A stretch of 64,000 nt of DNA, taken from NCBI RefSeq assembly GCF_030813695.1, contig NZ_JAUSVA010000002.1, positions 6,967,501 to 7,031,500 on the forward strand, written 5' to 3'. Both the position numbers and the translations under genes were made by a program. The notes below the pieces were generated by a model that was not told the DNA's origin, ran no database searches, and saw only the letters and a program-made list of their open reading frames with translations. This stretch comes from Kitasatospora herbaricolor (GTDB lineage: Bacteria; Actinomycetota; Actinomycetes; Streptomycetales; Streptomycetaceae). Positions within the stretch are counted from its first letter, which is position 1, and each line of letters starts with the position of its first letter. Shown in pieces: positions 23,754 through 31,362 of the stretch.

Positions 23754-25758
23754 CCTCGGCGGCGCCCTCGAATGGCGGGCCCGGGGCGAGACCCTGCGGG
23801 TGGAGCCCTGGGGCCCCGACGCCGTCCGGGTCCGGGCCACCCCCGGCGGGCCGCTGCTGCACGACCTGCCCGGCGCCCTGCTGGAGCGGCCGCCGGCCGA
23901 GGCCGTGGTGAAGATCGAGGGCGCCACCGCCACCCTGGTCAACGGCGCGCTCACCGTCCGGATCGACGGCAACGCCCTGGACGCCACCGACCCCCAACTG
24001 CACCCGGCCGCCGGGCGGATCACCTTCCTGCGGACCGCCGACGGCGGCGAGCTGCTGGCCGAGGAACCGCACCACTTCTGGTGGCCGGGCCCGCGCCTCT
24101 ACACCGCGACCGGCAACGGCCACCACCGCCTGGAGCAGCGCTTCCGCGCCTACCCGGGCGAGCGGCTGTACGGGCTGGGCCAGCACACCCACGGCATGCT
24201 CGACCAGAAGGGCGCCGTGCTCGACCTGGTGCAGCGCAACGGCGAGGTGACCATCCCCTTCCTGCTCTCCGACCGGGGCTACGGCCTGCTCTGGAACAAC
24301 CCGGCGATCGGCCGGGTCGAGCTGGCCGAGACCGGCACCCGCTGGGTCGCCGACAGCGCACGGCAGTTGGACTACTGGGTGACCGCCGGCAGGCCCGCCG
24401 AGGTCCTGCGTCGCTACGCCGACGCCACCGGCCACGCGCCCGTCCTGCCCGAGTGGGCCACCGGGTTCTGGCAGTGCAAGCTGCGCTACCGCACCCAGGA
24501 CGAACTGCTCGAGGTGGCCCGCGAGTACCGTCGCCGGGGCCTGCCACTCTCGGTCATCGTCAGCGACTTCTTCCACTGGACGCACCTGGGGGACTGGAGG
24601 TTCGACCCGGCCGAGTGGCCCGACCCGGCCGCCATGAACGCCGAACTCGAAGAGCTGGGGATCAAGTTGATGGTCTCGGTCTGGCCCTCGGTCAGCCCGC
24701 TCAGCGAGAACTACCACGAACTGCTCAACGAGGGCTTCCTGATCAACACCGAGTACGGCCCGGTGGCCCACGCCGACTGGCCCGACAAGGGCCTGGACGC
24801 CTACTCCGCCCAGGTCGCCTTCTACGACGCGACCAACCCCGACGCCCGCTCCTTCGTCTGGGACCGGATCCGGCGCAACTACCACGAGCTGGGCATCAAG
24901 GTGTTCTGGCTGGACGCCTGCGAGCCCGAACTCAAGCCCGGCCACCCCGCGAACCTGCGCTACCACGCCGGCCCGGGCCTGGAGGTCGGCAACCTCTACC
25001 CCCGGGAGAACGCCCGGATGATCCACGAGGGCCTGACGGCCGCGGGGGAGAGCGAGATCGTCACCCTCAACCGCTCCTCCTGGGCCGGCGCGCAGCGCTA
25101 CGGCGCCGCCCTGTGGTCCGGCGACATCGGGACCGACTTCGCCAGCCTGCGCACCCAGATCAAGGCCGGCCTCAACGTCGCCGTCTCCGGCATCCCCTGG
25201 TGGACCACCGACATCGGCGGCTTCCACGGCGGCGACCCGGACGACCCGGCCTACCGCGAGGTGCTGATCCGCTGGTTCCAGTACGGCACCTTCTGCCCGC
25301 TCTTCCGCCTCCACGGGTTCCGCGGCCCCGAGCAGAAACTGGAGCCCGCCATGACCGGCCTGCCGAACGAGGTCTGGTCGTACGGCGAGCAGGCCTACGG
25401 CATCCTCGCCGAGCACCTGCGGCTGCGCGAGCGCCTGCGCCCCTATCTGATGCGGCAGATGGAGACGGCGGCCGCGGAGGGACTGCCGCCGATGCGCCCG
25501 CTGTTCGTCGAGTTCCCCGACGACCCCGCGGCCTGGCAGGCGGACGACGCCTTCCTGCTCGGCCCGGACCTGCTGGTCGCCCCCGTCACCGAGGCCGGCG
25601 CCCGCCAACGCGACGTCCGCCTCCCGGCCGGCGCCGACTGGACCGACGCCTGGACGGGCGAGCGCCACCGGGGCGGGCGCACCGTGCGGGCGGACGCCCC
25701 GCTGGAGCGGATCCCGCTCTTCCTGCGCGACGGCGCCGACCTGCCGGTCCGCGGCTGA
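23734..25758 (+). CDS. GH31 alpha-xylosidase-like enzyme (YicI type)
   Basis: 674 aa, cytoplasmic (no signal peptide). GH31 signatures: GERLYGLGQHTHGMLDQKG, FLLSDRGYGLLWNNP, the catalytic nucleophile D394 in VFWLDACEPEL and acid/base D464 in ALWSGDIGTDF, plus WWTTDIGGFHGG and LFRLHGFRGPE. The WLDACEPE form and general layout match the YicI/alpha-xylosidase branch, which removes the non-reducing alpha-1,6-xylose of xyloglucan oligosaccharides. Its start lies inside the lacI gene (20-nt overlap), and its stop overlaps the GH42 start (TGATG), so expression is tightly coupled. Confidence 0.9.
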   Translation: MPNHFHDLGGALEWRARGETLRVEPWGPDAVRVRATPGGPLLHDLPGALLERPPAEAVVKIEGATATLVNGALTVRIDGNALDATDPQLHPAAGRITFLRTADGGELLAEEPHHFWWPGPRLYTATGNGHHRLEQRFRAYPGERLYGLGQHTHGMLDQKGAVLDLVQRNGEVTIPFLLSDRGYGLLWNNPAIGRVELAETGTRWVADSARQLDYWVTAGRPAEVLRRYADATGHAPVLPEWATGFWQCKLRYRTQDELLEVAREYRRRGLPLSVIVSDFFHWTHLGDWRFDPAEWPDPAAMNAELEELGIKLMVSVWPSVSPLSENYHELLNEGFLINTEYGPVAHADWPDKGLDAYSAQVAFYDATNPDARSFVWDRIRRNYHELGIKVFWLDACEPELKPGHPANLRYHAGPGLEVGNLYPRENARMIHEGLTAAGESEIVTLNRSSWAGAQRYGAALWSGDIGTDFASLRTQIKAGLNVAVSGIPWWTTDIGGFHGGDPDDPAYREVLIRWFQYGTFCPLFRLHGFRGPEQKLEPAMTGLPNEVWSYGEQAYGILAEHLRLRERLRPYLMRQMETAAAEGLPPMRPLFVEFPDDPAAWQADDAFLLGPDLLVAPVTEAGARQRDVRLPAGADWTDAWTGERHRGGRTVRADAPLERIPLFLRDGADLPVRG

Positions 25759-27764
25759 TGGCGGCCCGGCTCCCGCTGCCGGGGCTGGCGTTCGGCGGCG
25801 ATCACAACCCCGAGCAGTGGGACGAGGCGACCTGGAAGGAGGACGACGAGCTGATGCGGCGGGCGAGGGTCAACCTCGTCACCGTCGGGGTCTTCTCCTG
25901 GGCGCTGCTCGAACCCGAGGAGGGACGCTACGAGTTCGGGTGGCTGGACGCCCAGCTGGACCGGCTGCACGCGAACGGCGTCCGGGTCGACCTGGCCACC
26001 CCCACGGCCTCGCCGCCGCCCTGGTTCACCCTCGCCCACCCCGAGGCGATGCCGGTCACCGCCGACGGCACCCGGCTCACCCACGGCAGCCGCGACACCT
26101 ACTGCCTGGCCGCCCCGGCCTACCGCCGGGCGGCGGCCCGGATCGCCGGCGCCCTCGCCGAGCGCTACGGCCGGCACCCGGCCCTCGCCCTGTGGCACGT
26201 CCACAACGAGTACGCCACGGTCTGCTTCTGCGAGCAGTCCGCGGCCGCCTTCCGGGTCTGGCTGCGCGCCCGGTACGGCACCCTGGACGCCCTGAACGAG
26301 GCCTGGGGCACCGCGTTCTGGAGCCAGCGCTACGGCTCCTGGGAGCAGATCGCGCCGCCGCGGGCCACCCAGTGGCACCACAACCCCGGCCACACGCTGG
26401 ACTTCCGCCGGTTCTGGTCCGACGAGGCGCTGGCCGCCTACCGCGAGCAGCGCGACCTGATCCGCCGCCACACCCCCGCCGGCGTCCCGATCACCACCAA
26501 CCTGATGCTGCCGGGCTACCAGACGCTCGACCTCTGGGCCTTCGGCCGCGAGGTCGACCTGGTCGGCATCGACCACTACATGGACGCCCCCGGTGTCGAC
26601 GGCGACGCCGACACCGCCTTCGGCGCCGACCGGGCCCGCTCCTTCGGCGGTGGCAGGCCCTGGCTCCTGATCGAGCAGGGCACCAACACCCTCTACCTCC
26701 CCGACCGGGTGCTGCCCAAGGACCCGGGCCGGATCCTGCGCAGCTCGCTGGCCCACATCGCGCGCGGCTCGGAGGGCGCGCTGTTCTTCCAGTGGCGCCA
26801 GTCCCGGGCCGGCGCCGAGATGTGGCACTCGGCGATGGTGCCGCACGCCGGCCCCGACACCCGGATCTTCCGGGAGACCGTCGCCACCGGCGAGGCCGTC
26901 GCCGCGCTGGCCGAGGTGGCCGGCTCGACCGTCACCGCCGAGGCCGCCGTCCTGCACGACGCCGATGCCTGGTGGGCCCTGGACACCAAGGGGCTGCCCT
27001 CCGCCGAGCTCGACTACCCGGGCACCCTCAAGCGCGCCCACCGCGCCCTGTGGGACGCGGGGATCACCACCGACTTCGCCCACCCCGAATCGGACCTCTC
27101 CCGCTACCGCCTGGTGCTGGCCCCCAGCCTGTACCTGGTCTCCGACGCGGGCGCCGCCTCGCTCCGCCGCTACGTCGAGGGCGGCGGCACACTGCTGGTG
27201 CAGTACTTCAGCGGCGTGGTCGACGAACGGCACCAGGTCCGCACCGGCGGTTACCCGGGCGCGCTCCGCGAGGTGCTGGGCATCCGCGGCGAGGAACACC
27301 GCCCGCTCGCCGCCGGCGCCGGGCTGGTGCTGTCCGACGGCTCCACCGGCCGGGTCTGGAGCGAGGACCTGCGCACCGAGGGCGCCGAGACCGTCACCTC
27401 CTACGCGGCGGGCCCGCTCACCGGCAGGCCCGCCGTCACCCGGCACCGTTTCGGGGCGGGCACCGGCTGGTATCTCTCGACCGGGCTGGACGAGGCGGCG
27501 TACCGGGCCCTGGTCGGCCGGATCGTGGAGGAGAGCGGCGTGGTACCGGAGGTGGCGGGCCTGCCGCCCGGTGTGGAGGCGGTCCGGCGGCGCTCGGCGG
27601 ACGGCCGCAGCTGGCTCTTCGTCATCAACAACACCGACCGGGCGGTGCTGCTGCCGGCGGTGGGGCACGAGCTGCTGGCGGCCAGGCCCGTCCCGGCGGA
27701 GGGGCTGAGCGTTCCGGCCGGCTGCGCGGCCGTGGTCCGGGAGGGGCCGCAGGACCCGGCCTGA
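25758..27764 (+). CDS. GH42 beta-galactosidase
   Basis: 668 aa. The sequence opens GLAFGGDHNPEQWDEATWKEDDELMRRARVNLVTVGVFSWALLEPEEG, the standard GH42 start. Acid/base is E151 in WHVHNEYATVCFC and nucleophile E306 in PWLLIEQGTN. The Cys residues around CFCEQS may form the family zinc site. A trimerisation domain (LAPSLYLVSDAGAASLRRYVEGGGTLLVQYFSGVVDE) and C-terminal beta-domain follow. No signal peptide. It would remove beta-galactose from xyloglucan side chains once fucose is gone. Last gene of the ABC-lacI-GH31-GH42 operon, joined by TGATG. Confidence 0.93.
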   Translation: MAARLPLPGLAFGGDHNPEQWDEATWKEDDELMRRARVNLVTVGVFSWALLEPEEGRYEFGWLDAQLDRLHANGVRVDLATPTASPPPWFTLAHPEAMPVTADGTRLTHGSRDTYCLAAPAYRRAAARIAGALAERYGRHPALALWHVHNEYATVCFCEQSAAAFRVWLRARYGTLDALNEAWGTAFWSQRYGSWEQIAPPRATQWHHNPGHTLDFRRFWSDEALAAYREQRDLIRRHTPAGVPITTNLMLPGYQTLDLWAFGREVDLVGIDHYMDAPGVDGDADTAFGADRARSFGGGRPWLLIEQGTNTLYLPDRVLPKDPGRILRSSLAHIARGSEGALFFQWRQSRAGAEMWHSAMVPHAGPDTRIFRETVATGEAVAALAEVAGSTVTAEAAVLHDADAWWALDTKGLPSAELDYPGTLKRAHRALWDAGITTDFAHPESDLSRYRLVLAPSLYLVSDAGAASLRRYVEGGGTLLVQYFSGVVDERHQVRTGGYPGALREVLGIRGEEHRPLAAGAGLVLSDGSTGRVWSEDLRTEGAETVTSYAAGPLTGRPAVTRHRFGAGTGWYLSTGLDEAAYRALVGRIVEESGVVPEVAGLPPGVEAVRRRSADGRSWLFVINNTDRAVLLPAVGHELLAARPVPAEGLSVPAGCAAVVREGPQDPA

Positions 27765-27904
27765 CAGGTGGTGACCGTCAGGCGGCCGGGACCTCGCGCC
27801 CGGCCGCCAGCCGATGCCGTCCGCCCGCCCATGCCGGCCGCCCGTCCGTCCGCCCGTCAACATGCCGATTGCAGGGTGTTTCTATAGGTTTGTCCTGATT
27901 CGAG

Positions 27905-27928
27905 GCCCGCGCGCCGGTGCGGGCTTTT
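27905..27928 (+). terminator. Intrinsic terminator downstream of GH42
   Basis: GCCCGC (27905-27910), 8-nt GC-rich loop, GCGGGC (27919-27924), then TTTT. It lies 140 nt after the GH42 stop and 47 nt before the sulfatase start. Confidence 0.55.
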
Positions 27929-27974
27929 CCGGCGTGCGGAGGAGACCGGCACCGCCCGCTCCGAAAGGCGCAGC

Positions 27975-29795
27975 ATGAGCACCCTCCCGTTCGAGGACAC
28001 CACCGACTTCGAGAACGCCGACCGCGGGTTCGTCGGCGCCCTGTCACCGGCCGTCGTGAAGGCCGCCGACGGCCGGGTGATCTGGGACAACGACGCCTAC
28101 GACTTCCTGAAGGCCGACTGCCCGCCCACCGCGCACCCCAGCCTCTGGCGGCAGGGACAGCTGGTGGCCAGGCAGGGCCTCTACGAGGTCACCGACGGCA
28201 TCTACCAGGTGCGCGGCCTCGACCTCTCCAACATGACCCTGGTCGAGGGCGACACCGGGGTCATCGTCATCGACCCGCTGATCTCCGCCGAGTGCGCGGC
28301 CGCCGCGCTGGAGCTCTACCGCGAGCACCGCGGCCCCCGCCCGGTCACCGGCCTGATCTACACCCACTCGCACGGGGACCACTTCGGCGGCGCGCGGGGC
28401 GTGCTGCCGCAGGGCCACGACCCCGTCCCGGTGATCGCCCCCGAGGGCTTCCTGGAACACGCGGTCAGCGAGAACGTGTACGCCGGCAACGCGATGACCC
28501 GCCGGGCGATGTTCATGTACGGCGACCGGCTGCCGAAGGCCGCGGACGGCCAGATCGGCGCGGGCCTCGGCATGACGACCTCGGTCGGCACCATCACGCT
28601 GATCCCGCCGACCGTGGACGTCACCCGCACCGGGCAGGAGGAGACGGTGGACGGAGTGCGGATCGTCTTCCAGCTCACCCCGGGCACCGAGGCGCCGTCG
28701 GAGATGAACTTCCTCTTCCCCGACCGCCGCGCGCTGTGCCTGGCCGAGAACTGCACCCACAACATGCACAACATCCTGACGCTGCGCGGCGCGGTCGTGC
28801 GCGACGCCCGGATCTGGGCGCGCTACCTGGACGAGGCGATCGACTTCTTCGGCGACTCCACGGACGTCGCCTTCGCCTCCCACCACTGGCCCACCTGGGG
28901 CCGGGAGAACGTCGTCCGCCTGGTCTCCGAGCAGCGCGACCTCTACGCCTACCTGCACGACCAGACGCTGCGGATGCTGAACGCCGGGCTGACCGGCCCC
29001 GAGATCGCCGAGGAGATCCAGCTGCCGCCGGCCCTGGAGGGCGCCTGGCACGCGCGCGGCTACTACGGCTCGCTCAGCCACAACGTGAAGGCCGTCTACC
29101 AGCGCTACCTCGGCTGGTTCGACGGGAACCCGGCCCACCTCTGGGAGCACCCGCCGGTGGAGCTGGCCAAGCGCTACGTCGACCTGGCCGGCGGCCCGGA
29201 CGCCGCGCTGGTCAAGGCCGTCGGACACATCGACGCCGGCGACCTGCGCTTCGCCGCCACCCTGCTCAACCACCTGGTCTTCGCCGATCCGGGCAACGAC
29301 CGGGCCCGGGACCGGCTCGCGCACGTCTACGACCGGCTCGGTCACGGCAGCGAGAACGGCACCTGGCGCAACTTCTACCTGATGGCCGCGCAGGAGCTGC
29401 GGGAGGGCCCCGGCACCGCCCTGCTGGACGCCGCCAACCCCGAGATGCTGATGGCGCTGACGGTCGAACAGCTGCTGGACTCGATCGCGATCCGGGTCGA
29501 CGGCCCGCGGGCCTGGCACGAGCACCTGCTGGTCGACCTGGTCGTCACCGACCAGCGCCGACGCTTCCGGCTGACCCTGCGCAACGGCGCCCTGACCCAC
29601 CTCGCCCATCCGCTCGAACCGGCTCCGCGCGAGCCCGCCGCGCTCACCCTGACCCTCACCAAGGCGCAGCTGCTCGGTGTCCTGGCGGGGCAGGGGCTGC
29701 AGGGCGTCACCGTCGACGGCGACCCGGCCGTCCTGGGCACCCTGTTCGGGCTGCTCGTCGAGCCCGACCGTTCCTTCCCGATCGTGACCCCCTGA
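27975..29795 (+). CDS. Alkyl/aryl sulfatase, metallo-beta-lactamase fold (SdsA1/BDS1 type)
   Basis: 606 aa. The zinc-binding motif THSHGDHFGGARG is near residue 135, with further histidine segments ENCTHNMHNILTLRG (~257) and SHHWPTWG (~300). A central alpha-helical dimerisation domain (HVFLVYDRLGHGSE-like region, ~440) and a C-terminal SCP2-like domain (GPRAWHEHLLVDLVVTDQRRRFRLTLRNGAL) complete the SdsA1 architecture. These enzymes hydrolyse long-chain alkyl sulfates such as SDS. There is no signal peptide. The next gene begins 2 nt after its stop, so they are probably co-transcribed. Confidence 0.92.
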   Translation: MSTLPFEDTTDFENADRGFVGALSPAVVKAADGRVIWDNDAYDFLKADCPPTAHPSLWRQGQLVARQGLYEVTDGIYQVRGLDLSNMTLVEGDTGVIVIDPLISAECAAAALELYREHRGPRPVTGLIYTHSHGDHFGGARGVLPQGHDPVPVIAPEGFLEHAVSENVYAGNAMTRRAMFMYGDRLPKAADGQIGAGLGMTTSVGTITLIPPTVDVTRTGQEETVDGVRIVFQLTPGTEAPSEMNFLFPDRRALCLAENCTHNMHNILTLRGAVVRDARIWARYLDEAIDFFGDSTDVAFASHHWPTWGRENVVRLVSEQRDLYAYLHDQTLRMLNAGLTGPEIAEEIQLPPALEGAWHARGYYGSLSHNVKAVYQRYLGWFDGNPAHLWEHPPVELAKRYVDLAGGPDAALVKAVGHIDAGDLRFAATLLNHLVFADPGNDRARDRLAHVYDRLGHGSENGTWRNFYLMAAQELREGPGTALLDAANPEMLMALTVEQLLDSIAIRVDGPRAWHEHLLVDLVVTDQRRRFRLTLRNGALTHLAHPLEPAPREPAALTLTLTKAQLLGVLAGQGLQGVTVDGDPAVLGTLFGLLVEPDRSFPIVTP

Positions 29796-29797
29796 GG

Positions 29798-31087
29798 GTG
29801 GCCGCCGGGCCCGACGTGGTCACCGAGGCACTGGTGGACATCCACCGGCGCCTCGGCGCGCTGGACGAGGGGGAGCCGGCGGCCTACATCCCCGAGCTGG
29901 CCCGGGCCCGGCGCGAGGGCTTCGGGCTGGCGCTGGTCAGCATGGACGGACACCGCTACCAGGCCGGCGACGCGGCGGAGCCGTTCACCCTGCAGTCGGT
30001 GTCCAAGCCCTTCGTCTACGCCCTCGCGCTGGCGGAGCTGGGCCTGGACGAGGTCGGCCGCTGGGTCGGCGCCGAGCCCAGCGGGGAGGCCTTCAACGCG
30101 ATCAGCCTGGAGGAGGGCACCGGCCGCCCGTCCAACGCGATGATCAACGCCGGGGCGATCGCGACCACCGCGCTGGTGCCGGGGGCGACCCCGGCGGAGC
30201 GGTTCGAGCGGATCCTCGCCGGGCTGAGCGCCTTCGCGGGGAGGCGCCTGGACGTGGACGCGGCCGTGCACGCCTCGGAGGCCGCGACCGGCGACCGCAA
30301 CCGGGCGCTCGCCTACCTGATGCGCGGGGCCGGCTCGCTGGCCTGCGACCCGCTCACCGCCACCGACCTGTACTTCCGCCAGTGCGCCGTCCGGGCCACC
30401 GCCGGAGACCTCGCGGTGATGGCGGCCACCCTGGGCAACGGCGGGATCAACCCGGTCACCGGCGAGCGGGTGATCGGCGAGCGGGTCGCGGTGCAGGTCC
30501 TCTCGGTGATGGCGACCTGCGGCATGTACGACGCCTCCGGCGAGTGGCTGCTGCGGGTGGGGCTGCCCGCGAAGAGCGGGGTGTCGGGCGGGCTGATCGC
30601 GGTCAGTCCGGCCCGGTTCGGAGCGGCCTGCTGGAGCCCGCCGCTGGACCGGACCGGCAATCCCGTCCGGGGCACCGCCGCGCTGCGGGAGCTGTCGGAG
30701 CGGTTCGGCCTGCACCTGATGCTGAGCCCGGCCCCGGCGGCGCCGACCGTCGTCGCCGGGCCCTCGGGCGGGGCCGCCCCGCGCCGGGGCGCCTTCGCGG
30801 TGGTGGCGGCCCAGGGGGCGCTGGACTTCACCGCCGCCGAACGGGTGCTGTTCGAGCTGGAGACGGGGACCACCGGACCGGTGCTGCTCGACCTCGGCCG
30901 GGTCACCCGGCTGGACACCGTCGCGCTGGCGATGATCACCGCCACGCTGGCCCGGCTGGCCGCCGCCGGCCGCCGGGTGGCGGTGGCCGGCGAGATCCTC
31001 CCCGCGCCGCCGGACGCGCCCTGGGAGCGGTTCGGCGCGGACGGTCCCCGGCCCGGCGACGCCCCCCGGCCCGGCGACGCGCCCTGA
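29798..31087 (+). CDS. glsA: Glutaminase fused to a C-terminal STAS-like domain
   Basis: 429 aa from the GTG 2 nt after the sulfatase stop. The glutaminase A domain (1-~305) carries the SxxK catalytic pair in TLQSVSKPFVYALAL (S67, K70), GRPSNAMINAGAIATTAL, and GMYDASGEWLLRVGLPAKSGVSGGLIAVSP. It converts glutamine to glutamate and ammonia. Residues ~325-410 (RGAFAVVAAQGALDFTAAERVLFELETGTTGPVLLDLGRVTRLDTVALAMITATLARLAAAGRRVAVAGE) look like a STAS/anti-sigma-antagonist fold. Such a fusion occurs in some glutaminases and may be regulatory. The tail repeats RPGDAP. Start choice rests on coupling; no strong ribosome site. Confidence 0.9.
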   Translation: MAAGPDVVTEALVDIHRRLGALDEGEPAAYIPELARARREGFGLALVSMDGHRYQAGDAAEPFTLQSVSKPFVYALALAELGLDEVGRWVGAEPSGEAFNAISLEEGTGRPSNAMINAGAIATTALVPGATPAERFERILAGLSAFAGRRLDVDAAVHASEAATGDRNRALAYLMRGAGSLACDPLTATDLYFRQCAVRATAGDLAVMAATLGNGGINPVTGERVIGERVAVQVLSVMATCGMYDASGEWLLRVGLPAKSGVSGGLIAVSPARFGAACWSPPLDRTGNPVRGTAALRELSERFGLHLMLSPAPAAPTVVAGPSGGAAPRRGAFAVVAAQGALDFTAAERVLFELETGTTGPVLLDLGRVTRLDTVALAMITATLARLAAAGRRVAVAGEILPAPPDAPWERFGADGPRPGDAPRPGDAP

Positions 31088-31362
31088 CGACGTCCGGGCG
31101 CCCGCCTTCCGCCTCGGCGGGCCGCCCGCCCACCTGAGCCGTCGGGCCGTCCCCGCCCGCGAGAGCCGTCCGGCCGTCCCCTCCCACGTGAGCCGTCCGC
31201 CCGTTCCGCCATCCGCCTGCACCCGGCCCGGGTCCTCGGGCGCGCCCCCGGGCGATCACGCCCGCGTCGGTAGTCTGCGGATGCACCCCGCGCGACCTGC
31301 CGCGTGCCACGAGGCCGCCAGCACGGCCGATGTGACGGACCATCACCCCAGGGCGGCCCACC

